DNA of 9,007 nucleotides from a bacterium (GTDB lineage: Bacteria > Bacillota > Clostridia > Oscillospirales > Acutalibacteraceae). The notes under the pieces were generated by a model that was given only the letters and a program-made list of their open reading frames with translations, did not search any database and was not told where the DNA came from. Positions within the stretch are counted from its first letter, which is position 1, and each line of letters opens with the position of its first letter. Made by a program: the position numbers and the translations under genes. This document shows positions 1 through 7,330 of the stretch, one piece after another. The stretch spans positions 1 to 9,007 of the forward strand of contig SFWF01000058.1 in assembly GCA_004560045.1 (NCBI GenBank), written 5' to 3'.

Positions 1-4
1 AAGT

Positions 5-36
5 AAAATAAAACCGCCACACGGCGGTTTTATTTT
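5..36. terminator. Perfect-stem bidirectional terminator, distal copy
   Basis: A 14-bp perfect stem (5-18 with 23-36) closes on an ACAC tetraloop. Its core is AAAACCGCC/GGCGGTTTT, with A-rich and T-rich flanks that give a U-tract on either strand. It is almost identical to the hairpin at 193-224, which has loop ATAC. It could be a back-up terminator for ribF, the terminator of a convergent gene to the left of the window, or a duplicate of the proximal hairpin. Confidence 0.8.
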
Positions 37-68
37 TTTCTTCCACCTTGCGGCGGAGGTTTGTCTTT

Positions 69-164
69 GTGGTTTAGGGAGGAGGGAAAAGGGAGGAGGG
101 AAAACAAATTTATATCTTTCTTACGGGAAATCCCCTTGTCCCTCGTCCCTCGTCCCTAAACCTC
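69..164. repeat. Heptad-repeat palindromic element A (gene-less)
   Basis: Two inverted arms surround an AT-rich centre. In the left arm GGG triplets start at 77, 84, 91 and 98, an exact 7-bp period with units such as GGGAGGA and GGGAAAA. In the right arm CCC triplets start at 133, 140, 147 and 154, again exactly 7 bp apart (GGGACGA/GGGACAA on the other strand). The outer ends match as inverted GGTTTAGGGA (71-80 and 153-162). The whole 217-bp stretch left of the ribF stop has no credible gene. This element lies between the two near-identical terminators. It resembles element C in heptad sequence and element B in architecture. Its nature as a mobile, non-autonomous repeat is inferred. Confidence 0.75.
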
Positions 165-192
165 AATATTTCCCTCGGCGAAGCCGAAGATG

Positions 193-224
193 AAAATAAA
201 ACCGCCATACGGCGGTTTTATTTT
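193..224 (-). terminator. Operon terminator overlapping the ribF stop codon
   Basis: A 14-bp perfect stem (193-206 with 211-224) and ATAC loop are followed, in the minus-strand direction, by a T-rich arm. The ribF TAA (218-220) lies inside the stem, so the stop codon and terminator share bases and a ribosome finishing ribF would cover the hairpin. The structure is symmetrical and could work from either strand. The core is repeated at 5-36. Confidence 0.85.
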
Positions 225-1075
225 TTAGAGCTCATCTTGACCTGTTCGGCGTTTTGCTTTATGGCGGCGATAAGCTCGTCGACCGAGGAAAACTTCTTTT
301 CCTCCCTTAAAAAGGTATAAAGCTCGGTTTTTACATTTTCGCCGTAGCAGTCGTCGCTATAATCTAAAATAAAGGTTTCGGCCGAGATATAGTCGGTTAA
401 AAATGTGGGACGAAGGCCGATATTGGTTACCCCGTCGTACCTTTTTCCTCTTATCTCAACCACCGTCTGATACACCCCGTTTTTGGGTCTTGCTTTACCC
501 TCGGGATAGAGCTGATTTATAGTCGGAAGACCCCAGGTACGGCCACGCTGATCCCCTTTTACCACCTCGGCGGTAAAGGAGAAGGGCTCGCCCAAAAGCT
601 CGGCGGCTTTTTCGGCTTTACCCTCGGAAATAAGGGCTTTTATATAGGTCGAGGAGACGGTTTTTCCCTCGCTTACGACCTCGGGACACTCATAAAATTC
701 GATTTCCTTTTCATTACACCAATTTTTCAAGAATTCGGTATCGCCCGAAGCTTTTTTCCCGAAACGGTAGTTAAAGCCGCAACAGATCTTTCCGATATCG
801 TATTTATTTGAAAGAAAATTTAAAAATTCCTCGGGAGCAAGGTCCTTAACCTCGAAAAAATCGAGAAAAAGTGTTTCGTCGATACCGAATACCCGAAGCT
901 TATCTTCCCTTTCACGAGGGGTCATAAGGACGCCTTCGGCCTTTCCGGGAATGGAGGAAAAGGTTACGGCAACCGACCTATAAGGACTTTTTACGGCGGC
1001 AGAAAGCACCGCTTTGTGTCCTACGTGAACCCCGTCGAACATTCCAAGGGCGATGGCGTATTTTTCAGTCGTCAC
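218..1075 (-). CDS. ribF: Bifunctional riboflavin kinase / FAD synthetase
   Basis: RibF phosphorylates riboflavin to FMN and adenylylates FMN to FAD in the cytoplasm. The N-terminal nucleotidyltransferase domain shows GMFDGVHVGH (residues 11-20, with the HxGH signature), GFNYRFGKKASGD (100-112) and SSTYI (141-145). The C-terminal flavokinase domain shows GLPTIN (182-187), NGVY (199-202), NIGLRPTF (218-225) and a Glu at 233 in the position of the usual catalytic base. At 285 aa it is slightly short for the family (about 300-315) because it lacks roughly 15 residues before the first strand; both domains look complete. The start is GTG, chosen for its strong AAAGGAGG six nt upstream. It is the last gene of the operon. 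It normally follows truB directly, but here a repeat-bounded insertion separates them. No rpsO follows. Confidence 0.96.
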   Translation of the reverse strand: MTTEKYAIALGMFDGVHVGHKAVLSAAVKSPYRSVAVTFSSIPGKAEGVLMTPREREDKLRVFGIDETLFLDFFEVKDLAPEEFLNFLSNKYDIGKICCGFNYRFGKKASGDTEFLKNWCNEKEIEFYECPEVVSEGKTVSSTYIKALISEGKAEKAAELLGEPFSFTAEVVKGDQRGRTWGLPTINQLYPEGKARPKNGVYQTVVEIRGKRYDGVTNIGLRPTFLTDYISAETFILDYSDDCYGENVKTELYTFLREEKKFSSVDELIAAIKQNAEQVKMSSKK

Positions 1076-1081
1076 GTTGTT

Positions 1082-1089
1082 CCTCCTTT
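1082..1089 (-). promoter_or_regulatory. Shine-Dalgarno of ribF, fixing a GTG start
   Basis: On the minus strand this reads AAAGGAGG with a 6-nt spacer to the GTG at 1073-1075, which supports that start. Heptad array B-left begins only 3 bp upstream of the motif, so element B stops just short of the ribF ribosome-binding site. Confidence 0.85.
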
Positions 1090-1091
1090 AA

Positions 1092-1124
1092 CAGTGATCA
1101 GTGGTCAGTGGTCAGTGGTCAGTG
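1092..1124. repeat. Heptad array B-left, five CAGTG units
   Basis: CAGTG starts at 1092, 1099, 1106, 1113 and 1120, an exact 7-bp period with spacer dinucleotides AT, GT, GT and GT. It is the inverted partner of the array at 1816-1855. In a truB-ribF transcript the two could pair over about 25 bp and loop out the four-helix-bundle gene. Confidence 0.9.
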
Positions 1125-1153
1125 ACCGAAATTATAACCACATATCAACATTT

Positions 1154-1519
1154 TTACTCGTTCCGTTGCTCTATTTTGTTCATTAGAGCATACAACATTT
1201 TACTTATTTCTTCGCAAAGCGAAATAGCATTTTGTGCTTTTTCGGCAGATATATAACCAAGTCTCACGCAGATCTGCAGTTGGGTTTTAAGTTCGGATTT
1301 TGAACCGTTTGCAATAGATAAAAAATTGAAGAATTCTTTTGTAGTGTGTCTTGATTGTCCTTCTGCTATGTTTGAAGGAATTGAAACGGCGGCTCTTCTC
1401 ATTTGAGAAGCTAAACCAAAAATTTCATCACTCGGTAAAAGCTTAACTAATTTGTAAACTTCTTCAACCAAATCCATCGATTTTTGCCAAACTATTAAAT
1501 CTTCATAATAACTTATCAT
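1154..1519 (-). CDS. S23/bvaIVP-type four-helix-bundle protein
   Basis: This 121-residue protein belongs to the S23 ribosomal-protein-like, or 23S rRNA intervening-sequence protein, family. Its signature is visible: YEDLIVWQKSMDLV near the N-terminus (5-18), QMRRAAVSIPSNIAEG (39-54), KEFFNFLSIANGSKSEL (61-77) and LGYI (87-90). Members form small basic helical bundles; the relative Avd serves diversity-generating retroelements and binds nucleic acid. The function of stand-alone copies is unknown. The ATG at 1519 has AGAGAGG upstream at 11-nt spacing and gives the usual family length. A longer GTG reading from 1606 would begin inside a heptad array and add 29 residues unlike the family, so I reject it. 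The gene is clearly more AT-rich than its neighbours, lies inside element B, and is not embedded in rRNA. I see no promoter of its own; it may be read from the operon. Confidence 0.9.
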   Translation of the reverse strand: MISYYEDLIVWQKSMDLVEEVYKLVKLLPSDEIFGLASQMRRAAVSIPSNIAEGQSRHTTKEFFNFLSIANGSKSELKTQLQICVRLGYISAEKAQNAISLCEEISKMLYALMNKIEQRNE

Positions 1520-1602
1520 TACGCACAGTTCCTCTCTAATGCTTCTTCGTAACACAAAGCGACCAAACGGCTGTCGTACATATACGTGTCCTCGGTATCC
1601 GT

Positions 1603-1636
1603 CCACTCTCCACAGTCCACTGTCCTCTGTCCACTG
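1603..1636. repeat. Heptad array B-internal, upstream of the four-helix-bundle gene
   Basis: Five units start at 1604, 1611, 1618, 1625 and 1632 (CACTC, CACAG, CACTG, CTCTG, CACTG) with an exact 7-bp period; on the minus strand they read as CAGTGGA/CAGAGGA variants. It has the same orientation as B-right and is inverted relative to B-left. It could therefore be the true right end of a smaller 1092-1636 element carrying the gene. Confidence 0.85.
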
Positions 1637-1716
1637 CGCGAAGTTAAATATTGTTTAATTAAATATGGATTGTATGTTATCCCGTCCGGATTTGCGATAT
1701 AGGGTTTTCCTCATCC

Positions 1717-1750
1717 ACCACTACGTGGTCCCCCTTCCCCCAAGGGAAGG
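1717..1750. repeat. Compound hairpin resembling dispersed clostridial repeats
   Basis: Two adjacent hairpins are visible: ACCAC/GTGGT with a TAC loop (1717-1729), then CCTTCCC/GGGAAGG with a CCAA loop (1733-1750). From memory, similar sequences (a TCATCC lead, a short hairpin, then a CCTTCCC...GGGAAGG stem) occur as high-copy intergenic repeats in gut Clostridia. The surrounding 1637-1807 holds no credible gene. It contains AT-rich sequence on the left and a small CGCC-GAA-GGCG hairpin at 1797-1807 next to the truB stop. Confidence 0.65.
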
Positions 1751-1807
1751 CCGACGGATACCGATGCACTTTCGCTTTCTTCACTCTTATTACTCGCGCC
1801 GAAGGCG

Positions 1808-2728
1808 TTACTCTTTTCTGTCCTCTGTACACTGATCACTGACCACTGACCACTGATTTATCACGCATTTAATAGCTATCTGAGCGTTGGCGTTGTCGGC
1901 GCAGCCTACACCTAAAAAGGTATCGCCGCATTTAACGCGAAGGAGCTGACCGTCAGAAAAGTCGGAATTTTTAAGTCGTTCGTAGGAAAGCTGACCGCCG
2001 TTTGAGAAGCGGACAGCCTGCTTTTCGGTTACCTTTACCTCGGTAAGGTAGGTAAGCGCAGTTTCTTCGGGAAGAATATAATCGGTTACGTTTTCTCTTG
2101 TCAGATCGTCAAGGGATACCGCATCCTTAATATCGAAGCCGCCCGTAGCGGTACGGATAAGGTCGGTCATAGTGGCTCCGCATCCGAGAGCCTCGCCTAT
2201 ATCGCGACAAAGAGAACGAATATACGTACCCTTTGAGCAGTCGACCGATATTTTAAAGGCTTCACCGTCAAAGTCTAAAAGCTCGAGGGAGCTTACGGTA
2301 ATTTCTCTTGCCTCTATATCGACGGTTTTTCCCTGACGGGCAAGCTCGTAAAGACGGACTCCGTCCTTTTTAAGGGCGGAATAGATGGGGGGCGTCTGCA
2401 TTATTTTGCCTTTAAACGCTTCTAAAGCTTTGAGGAGCTGTTCTCTCGTTACCGAAACACTTTTTTCGGCTAAAACGGTGCCCGTAATATCGCAGGTGTC
2501 GGTAGTAATTCCGAGTTTTACGTCGGCTATATAGCTTTTATCGGCGTCCAGCATAATTCCCGCAAGAGCGGTAGCTCTTCCGATAAAAACGGGCAAAAGG
2601 CCGGTTGCAAGAGGGTCGAGGGTTCCCGTATGGCCGACCCTTTTCTCCTGCGCAAGCCATTTAAGCTTATTTACCGCCGAAAAGGAGGTTATTCCCTTAG
2701 GCTTATTCAGTAGTATAAGACCCTGCAT
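1808..2728 (-). CDS. truB: tRNA pseudouridine(55) synthase
   Basis: TruB converts U55 to pseudouridine in the T-loop of most tRNAs. The catalytic motif GHTGTLDPLATG (residues 32-43) has the nucleophilic Asp at 38. Further family motifs are KPKGITS near the N-terminus, TPPIYSALKKDGVRLYELAR in the middle, and GTYIRSLCRDIGEAL. A C-terminal RNA-binding module (LTEVKVTEKQAVRFSNGGQL...) follows. The ATG has GGAGG six nt upstream and overlaps the end of nrnA by 26 nt, implying translational coupling. The C-terminus is odd: from Gln292 onward the last 15 residues (QWSVVSDQCTEDRKE) are encoded by heptad array B-right and its continuation, and the TAA at 1808-1810 lies just beyond it. The native end was therefore probably near Ile290 and was extended by the insertion. 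The catalytic part is untouched. Confidence 0.96.
   Translation of the reverse strand: MQGLILLNKPKGITSFSAVNKLKWLAQEKRVGHTGTLDPLATGLLPVFIGRATALAGIMLDADKSYIADVKLGITTDTCDITGTVLAEKSVSVTREQLLKALEAFKGKIMQTPPIYSALKKDGVRLYELARQGKTVDIEAREITVSSLELLDFDGEAFKISVDCSKGTYIRSLCRDIGEALGCGATMTDLIRTATGGFDIKDAVSLDDLTRENVTDYILPEETALTYLTEVKVTEKQAVRFSNGGQLSYERLKNSDFSDGQLLRVKCGDTFLGVGCADNANAQIAIKCVINQWSVVSDQCTEDRKE
1816..1855. repeat. Heptad array B-right, inside the truB 3' end
   Basis: Units start at 1816, 1823, 1830, 1837, 1844 and 1851 (TTCTG, CTCTG, then four CACTG) with an exact 7-bp period. It is inverted relative to B-left and decays toward the inside of the element. It is translated as the C-terminal tail of TruB. 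Confidence 0.9.
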
Positions 2729-3692
2729 CGGCCGCCTCCAGTGCTTCTTTTACCGCTTCGAGAATTTTCGCCTTGGCTTCGTCAAGGGTACCGATCACGG
2801 TACAGCCTGCCGCCGCCTTATGTCCTCCGCCGCCAAGCTTGCCGCATATAGCAGAGGCATCAAGGGGGTCGTAGGTACGAAGGGATATCTTAAACTCGTT
2901 TTCGCGGTTTTCTTTAAGGGTTACTCCTGCGAGGACCCCTTCTACCGAGCGGGACATGGGAGGTACTCCCTCCATATCCGAGCGGCTGCAGCCGGTCTCG
3001 CGCTGAATCTCTAAGGTAATTGCCATAAGCATACAGCGGTCGTCAAAATGAAACTCGGCTCCGTCAAGGACCCGTTTTTCCATTTCGACCCTGCTTTTCG
3101 ACTTGGTATCGAACATAATGCGGTTTATCTCGGCCGCATCTACGCCGATCTTATAAAGCTCGGCGGCGATCTCGTGGGTACGGGCGGTAACGTTCTGATA
3201 TTTAAAACAGCCCGTATCGGTAGAAATTCCCGTATAGAGAGCGTTGGCGATACTGCGGTCGAATTCCACACCAAGCTCGTCCAAGATCTCGTAGATGCAC
3301 TGCGCCGCGGCGGCGGCATCGGCATCGAGATAAAGACGGCTTGCGTAGCGGGTATTTGAGACGTGATGATCGATATTGAGGTCGATCCTGCCCTCGAAGC
3401 GCTCGTAAAGGTCGCCGAGAAGCTTTATATCGGCAACGTCCACCGCGACCACCGTTTCGGGAATAAAGTCGCAGTCTGAGTCGTCGATAAAATAGTCGTA
3501 TTTATGGGGAATCTCGTCACAGCAGACCACCTGAACTTTTTTGCCTAACTTTTTAAGGCCCATTTTAAGGCCGTAGGCAGAGCCCAGGGTGTCGCCGTCG
3601 GGATTTACGTGAGTTAAGACCACGTAGTTATCGTGAGCTTTTAAAAATTCGCAAAGGGAGGCTAAGGTGAGTATTTCACAGCAGTTACTCAT
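2703..3692 (-). CDS. nrnA: DHH/DHHA1 phosphoesterase, NrnA-type nanoRNase / pAp phosphatase
   Basis: NrnA-type enzymes degrade 2-5-nt RNA fragments to mononucleotides and can dephosphorylate 3',5'-pAp, using Mn2+ in the cytoplasm. The metal-binding motifs of the DHH domain are present: HVNPDGD (residues 28-34), an Asp in VVAVDVAD (85), the DHH triad within NIDHH (108-110), and STDTG with Asp159. The DHHA1 domain carries the substrate-binding loop GGGGHKAAAG (287-296). At 329 aa it is of normal family length. Its ATG overlaps the rbfA stop by 8 nt and its end overlaps truB by 26 nt, so it is embedded in the coupled rbfA-nrnA-truB block, the usual place for this gene in Bacillota. The substrate range cannot be settled from sequence. 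Confidence 0.93.
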   Translation of the reverse strand: MSNCCEILTLASLCEFLKAHDNYVVLTHVNPDGDTLGSAYGLKMGLKKLGKKVQVVCCDEIPHKYDYFIDDSDCDFIPETVVAVDVADIKLLGDLYERFEGRIDLNIDHHVSNTRYASRLYLDADAAAAAQCIYEILDELGVEFDRSIANALYTGISTDTGCFKYQNVTARTHEIAAELYKIGVDAAEINRIMFDTKSKSRVEMEKRVLDGAEFHFDDRCMLMAITLEIQRETGCSRSDMEGVPPMSRSVEGVLAGVTLKENRENEFKISLRTYDPLDASAICGKLGGGGHKAAAGCTVIGTLDEAKAKILEAVKEALEAADAGSYTTE

Positions 3693-4053
3693 CGTCGGCC
3701 ACCTCTTCCTCCTTTTTATCGAAGGAGTTTACTATTCTCGAAATATTTGCGCTTATTTCGATAGAATCGTCGGCTACGAAGCGAAGCTCGGGCACCTTGC
3801 GGAGCTTAAGCCTTGCGCCCAGCTCGCGGCGGATATAGCCCGCGGCGTTTTTAAGAGCCTTAACCGATTCTACGGTTTTTTCCCTGCCTTCAATGGCGCT
3901 GACATACACCTTGGCATAGGACATATCCCCCGAAACGTCAAGCTTTACGATGGATAAAAGCTTTGAAACTCGGGGATCTTTAACCTCGCGGAGGATGTCC
4001 GAGAGGGCGATCTTAATGTCGGATGTAACACGACCCATTTTGAATCCGGGCAT
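3685..4053 (-). CDS. rbfA: 30S ribosome-binding factor A
   Basis: RbfA is a KH-like protein that binds immature 30S subunits near the 5' end of 16S rRNA and helps late maturation. At 122 aa it has the normal length. It shows the family pattern DIKIALSDILREVKDPRV near the start, then DMSYAKVYVS, and NAAGYIRRELGARLKLRKVP, followed by PELRFVADDSIE. The acidic tail EEEVADDE is common in Bacillota. The ATG has AGGAGG at a 6-nt spacing. It sits downstream of infB, as expected, but the 136-nt gap is unusually long because heptad element C occupies it. It overlaps nrnA by 8 nt. Confidence 0.95.
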   Translation of the reverse strand: MPGFKMGRVTSDIKIALSDILREVKDPRVSKLLSIVKLDVSGDMSYAKVYVSAIEGREKTVESVKALKNAAGYIRRELGARLKLRKVPELRFVADDSIEISANISRIVNSFDKKEEEVADDE

Positions 4054-4092
4054 ATTATACCTCCTGAATTTTAGTAATCATCCGTAAATATT

Positions 4093-4182
4093 GGGGACCG
4101 GGGAAGAGGGACTGGGGAAAAGGGGAGTACAATTCAGATAAAGCTCATATGAGGATACCCTCTCCCCTATTTCCTTTTCCCC
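4093..4182. repeat. Heptad-repeat palindromic element C in the infB-rbfA gap
   Basis: The left arm has G-rich heptads starting at 4093, 4100, 4107, 4114 and 4121 (GGGGACC, GGGGAAG, AGGGACT, GGGGAAA, AGGGGAG). The right arm has the complementary pattern starting at 4158, 4165, 4172 and 4179. The centre holds the perfect palindrome CTCATATGAG (4144-4153). The transcript can form an extended purine:pyrimidine stem between two operon genes, which may affect rbfA translation or mRNA processing. The insertion ends a few bases from the infB stop, and the rbfA Shine-Dalgarno is intact. No gene is present. Confidence 0.75.
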
Positions 4183-4189
4183 GAAACAT

Positions 4190-6727
4190 TTAATCTCTAT
4201 ATTCTTCCACAATATATGCCTCGAATATATCGCCTTCCTTAATATCGGCGAACTTCTCAAGGGAGATACCGCACTCGTAGCCCTGTGCGACCTCCTTGAC
4301 GTCGTCCTTAAAGCGCTTAAGGGAGTCGATCTTATCTTCGGCAACGATGATACCGTCGCGGACTACGCGGATGTTGCAGTTACGGGTAACCTTACCCTGG
4401 GTAACGTAACCGCCTGCGATGGTACCGACACCCGATATTTTAAAGGTATTACGAACCTCGATGGCGCCGCACTCAACGTCGCGGTACTTGGGAGCAAGCA
4501 TACCCTTCATAGCGCCCTCGATCTCTTCGATAGCGTCGTAGATAACTCGGTAGAGACGCATATCGACACCGTCGCGCTCTGCGGCAGCCTTGGCAACTGC
4601 GTCGGGACGGACATTGAAGCCTACGATGATAGCGCCCGAGGTCTGAGCAAGCATAACGTCGGTCTCGTTTATGCCGCCTACAGCTCCGTGAATGACCTTA
4701 ACGCGAACCTCGTCGTTGGAGAGCTTCTCGAGAGACTGCTTAACCGCCTCGACCGAGCCCTGAACGTCGGCCTTAACGATAAGCTTAAGCTCCTTAAGCT
4801 CGCCCTCGCCCAGCTTGTCGAAGAGGTTATCGAGGGTAACCTTGGATGCGGCGGCATTGGCCTCGTCCTTAGCCTTCTGCTTTCTCTGCTCAACAAGCTC
4901 ACGTGCAAGACGCTCGTTGGAAACGGCATCGAAGGCATCGCCTGCGGTGGGAACCTCGGTGAGACCTGCGATCTCAACGGGTACAGAGGGGCCTGCTTCC
5001 TTAAGCTTCTGACCGCGCTCGTTGGTCATAACGCGGACACGGCCTACGGAAGTACCTGCAATTACGATATCGCCGCTCTTAAGGGTTCCGTTCTGAACAA
5101 GGAGGGTAGCGATAGGTCCGCGACCCTTATCGAGACGGGCTTCGATTACGACGCCCTTTGCTTTTCTGTTGGGGTTGGCCTTCAGCTCCTGCATTTCGGC
5201 AACGAGGAGAACGTTTTCAAGAAGGGTATCGATTCCCTCGTGGGTCTTGGCCGATACGGGAACGCAGATAACGTCTCCGCCCCACTCCTCGGGAACGAGA
5301 GAGTGCTCGGTGAGCTGCTGCTTGATCCGGTCGGGGTTAGCCTCGGGCTTATCCATCTTATTGATGGCAACGATTATCTGAACCTCGGCGGCCTTGGCGT
5401 GGTTTATAGCCTCGATGGTCTGAGGCATAATACCGTCGTCGGCGGCAACAACGAGGATAGCAATGTCGGTAGCCATAGCTCCGCGCTGACGCATTGAGGT
5501 AAAGGCGGCGTGACCGGGGGTATCGAGGAAGGTTATATCGTGACCTGCGGCGTTAACTCTGTAAGCACCGATGTGCTGAGTAATTCCGCCTGCCTCGCCT
5601 GCGGTAACGGCGGTATTACGGATAGCGTCGAGGAGGGAGGTCTTACCGTGGTCAACGTGACCCATAACAACAACGACGGGGCTTCTCGGAAGAAGGTTTT
5701 CCTCGGTGTCGGGGGTTTCGTCCATAATCTGCTCTTCGATGGTGACGACAACGGCACGCTCGATCTTGGCACCCATTTCGGTAACGACGATCTCTGCGGT
5801 ATCGTAGTCAATGGTCTGATTGACCGAAGCCATCATTCCGAGCTTCATAAGCTCCCTTATAACCTCGGCGGCCGTCTTTTTCATAGCGGCGGCAAGCTCG
5901 CCGACGGTTATCTCATCGCCGACGGTTACGGTGATGGGGGTCTTCTTGATGCGTTCAAGCTGAATTCTGCGCATCTTCTCGGCCTCGATTTCCTTCTTGG
6001 ACTTCTCCTGACGGCGGTAGTTCTGAGACTTCTGATTTATCTTCTGCTTTCTCTGAGCATTGTCCTTCATAGAGTTGGCAGGAGCGATATTTTCGTATTT
6101 TTCGTTATATTTCTCCATATCGATGTTGGAGAAGCGGGTATCGACGGTGCGGCGCTCGGCAGGACCGCGGTTAGGTGCGGCGCCTGCGGGGCGATCCTCC
6201 TTCTTTCTTGCCTCGAAGGGCTTAGGATCGGAGGGCTTATGCTCGACCTTCTTGGGTTCTTCCTTCTTGGACTCAGCCTTTTTGGGTTCGGCCTTCTTGG
6301 GTTCGGCCTTGGGAGTTTCCTTCTTGGGTTCAGCCTTGGGAGTCTCCTTCTTGGGAGCAGGCTTAGCCTCCTCGGTTTTACCCTCTGCGGCGGCCTTTGC
6401 GGCACGCTTGGCGGCCAATTCGGCCTCCTGAGCGGCCTTTAACTGCTCAAGGATCGCCATCTGAGCGGCAAGATTCTGATCTTTTTTGGCCTTTTTGGCC
6501 TTTTCGACCTCCTCGCGGGCGGTCTTACCGGTGGCAAAGTAGTCGTCGAAGCTCTTTACCTCGGTTTTCTTCGTGAGGACGGCGAAAAGAATATTCGTCT
6601 CCTCGGGGGTAAGGGAAGCACCGGATTTTTTATCGATTCCGGCGGCGTCCTTTAAAAGTGCGGAGATTTCCTTAACGTTCATTCCGAAATCAGCCGCAGC
6701 TGCGTTGATCTTATATTTCTCCATCAT
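4190..6727 (-). CDS. infB: Translation initiation factor IF-2
   Basis: IF2 is the GTPase that delivers fMet-tRNA to the 30S subunit and promotes 50S joining. With the ATG at 6727 it is 845 aa. Order of parts: a short N-terminal IF2N helical module (about 1-60); a long charged linker including K/P/E-rich repeats of the KKETPKAEP type (about 125-163); a second IF2N domain (about 263-318); the G domain with GHVDHGKT (356-363), GGITQHIGAYRV (switch I), DTPGHAAF (402-409), NKMD (456-459) and SAK (492-494); then the beta-barrel and C-terminal tRNA-binding domains. The upstream in-frame TTG (6733) is rejected because GGAGG would be only 3 nt away, whereas the ATG at 6727 has 9-nt spacing. The start overlaps ylxQ by 17 nt, suggesting coupling. 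All five GTPase motifs are intact. Confidence 0.97.
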   Translation of the reverse strand: MMEKYKINAAAADFGMNVKEISALLKDAAGIDKKSGASLTPEETNILFAVLTKKTEVKSFDDYFATGKTAREEVEKAKKAKKDQNLAAQMAILEQLKAAQEAELAAKRAAKAAAEGKTEEAKPAPKKETPKAEPKKETPKAEPKKAEPKKAESKKEEPKKVEHKPSDPKPFEARKKEDRPAGAAPNRGPAERRTVDTRFSNIDMEKYNEKYENIAPANSMKDNAQRKQKINQKSQNYRRQEKSKKEIEAEKMRRIQLERIKKTPITVTVGDEITVGELAAAMKKTAAEVIRELMKLGMMASVNQTIDYDTAEIVVTEMGAKIERAVVVTIEEQIMDETPDTEENLLPRSPVVVVMGHVDHGKTSLLDAIRNTAVTAGEAGGITQHIGAYRVNAAGHDITFLDTPGHAAFTSMRQRGAMATDIAILVVAADDGIMPQTIEAINHAKAAEVQIIVAINKMDKPEANPDRIKQQLTEHSLVPEEWGGDVICVPVSAKTHEGIDTLLENVLLVAEMQELKANPNRKAKGVVIEARLDKGRGPIATLLVQNGTLKSGDIVIAGTSVGRVRVMTNERGQKLKEAGPSVPVEIAGLTEVPTAGDAFDAVSNERLARELVEQRKQKAKDEANAAASKVTLDNLFDKLGEGELKELKLIVKADVQGSVEAVKQSLEKLSNDEVRVKVIHGAVGGINETDVMLAQTSGAIIVGFNVRPDAVAKAAAERDGVDMRLYRVIYDAIEEIEGAMKGMLAPKYRDVECGAIEVRNTFKISGVGTIAGGYVTQGKVTRNCNIRVVRDGIIVAEDKIDSLKRFKDDVKEVAQGYECGISLEKFADIKEGDIFEAYIVEEYRD
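6248..6355 (-). repeat. K/P/E-rich degenerate coding repeat in the IF2 linker
   Basis: Codons for the linker repeat short modules such as PKKETPKAEP and KKAEPKKAE, visible in the DNA as recurring ttcttgggttcggcc-like blocks on the plus strand. Such disordered linkers vary in length between IF2 orthologues. The repeat is expected to be prone to copy-number change and is probably only a spacer. Confidence 0.7.
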
Positions 6728-7037
6728 GGGCAAATTCCTCCTGTTTCTTAAGTACCGCGGATGCGAAGCCCTCGTCGTTTACGGCGACGATTCCGCAGTT
6801 TTTACCAAGTCTTCCTGACAGGGTGGTTTTATCGGTATTTTCGAGTTTAATAACGGGTATCCGTTTTTTATCTGCTTTAAATTTAAGCTCTTTTATGCTT
6901 TTTTCGGAAATATCGTTGGCCACGAGTATAAGCCTCGCCTTTTCGGTATCGATGGCAAACTCGGTAGCGTGGGTTCCGAAGGAAAGCTTCCCTGCCTTAG
7001 CGGCAAAGCCTAAAAGAGAAAGAGCAGGATCATTCAT
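6711..7037 (-). CDS. ylxQ: L7Ae/L30e-family RNA-binding protein YlxQ
   Basis: This 108-aa protein is of the L7Ae/L30e fold, which in related proteins recognises kink-turn RNA. Its cellular role in bacteria is not well defined. Family features visible are LLGFAAKAGKLSFG (residues 8-21), LILVANDISEKSIKEL (36-51), IPVIKL (60-65) and CGIVAVND (81-88). Its place between rnpM and infB is conserved in Bacillota and is the strongest support for the name. The ATG at 7037 overlaps the rnpM stop by 8 nt, with AAAGGAG about 10 nt upstream; its TAA lies inside infB (17-nt overlap). A second in-frame-looking ATG four bases further on is in another frame and is ignored. Confidence 0.92.
   Translation of the reverse strand: MNDPALSLLGFAAKAGKLSFGTHATEFAIDTEKARLILVANDISEKSIKELKFKADKKRIPVIKLENTDKTTLSGRLGKNCGIVAVNDEGFASAVLKKQEEFAHDGEI
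6737..6743 (-). promoter_or_regulatory. Shine-Dalgarno that decides the infB start
   Basis: On the minus strand this reads CAGGAGG, 9 nt before the ATG at 6727 and only 3 nt before the alternative TTG at 6733. It lies within the ylxQ coding sequence, as expected for overlapping, coupled genes. Confidence 0.75.
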
Positions 7038-7299
7038 TAGCCTTTAGCTCCTTTTCTACGGCGGCTACGGTCTCGTCTGAAAGCTTTTGACCGAAGGCGC
7101 GCTCGAAGCTTTTTCTTTTTACCGCCATATTAAAGCAGTCGACAGATCGGCAGATATACGAGCCTCTTCCGTTTTTCCTTCCCGTAAGGTCAAGGGAAAT
7201 TTCACCCTCGGGAGAACGGACAACGCGTACAAGCTCGGACTTCGGCTTCATTTCGCCGCAGCCGCCGCACTGACGCAGGGGTATTCTTCTTTGCTGCAT
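7030..7299 (-). CDS. rnpM: YlxR/RnpM RNase P-modulating protein
   Basis: This 89-aa YlxR-family protein matches the pattern RxCxGC...L.R.V near the N-terminus (CGGC at residues 11-14), GRKNGRGSYIC (40-50) and FERAFG (65-70). In Bacillus subtilis the orthologue binds RNase P RNA and modulates its activity. Four cysteines (11, 14, 50, 55) are spaced as a possible metal site, though not all family members keep them. The protein is basic, as expected for RNA binding. The ATG is preceded by CGGAGG at about 7-8 nt. It sits 31 nt after nusA and overlaps ylxQ by 8 nt. Confidence 0.93.
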   Translation of the reverse strand: MQQRRIPLRQCGGCGEMKPKSELVRVVRSPEGEISLDLTGRKNGRGSYICRSVDCFNMAVKRKSFERAFGQKLSDETVAAVEKELKANE

Positions 7300-7330
7300 A
7301 TCTATTCCTCCGTTTAATACTTATAAACTT

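Larger units (their letters stand above)
1592..1764. repeat. 12-bp perfect inverted repeat inside element B
   Basis: TCGGTATCCGTC (1592-1603) is exactly reverse-complemented at 1753-1764. The pair brackets the internal heptad array, an AT-rich stretch with the palindrome TTTAATTAAA (1654-1663), and the compound hairpin. It may mark the ends of a nested unit or a long-range stem in the RNA. The match is certain; the meaning is not known. Confidence 0.6.
1092..1855. mobile_element. Element B: heptad-bounded insertion carrying a four-helix-bundle gene
   Basis: This segment separates truB from ribF, which are usually adjacent. Its ends are inverted arrays of the same heptad: the plus strand from 1099 and the minus strand from 1855 agree at 25 of 26 positions in CAGTGGT-type units. 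Inside lie an AT-rich S23-type gene, a second CAGTGGA-type array (1604-1636), a compound hairpin (1717-1750) and a 12-bp inverted repeat. TTTA occurs one base outside each end (1087-1090 and 1857-1860) and could be a short target duplication, though four bases can match by chance. The three arrays may mean nested insertions, for example a 1092-1636 unit plus a second piece up to 1855. No transposase, reverse transcriptase or integrase is encoded. Mobility is inferred from position, composition and inverted ends. Confidence 0.6.
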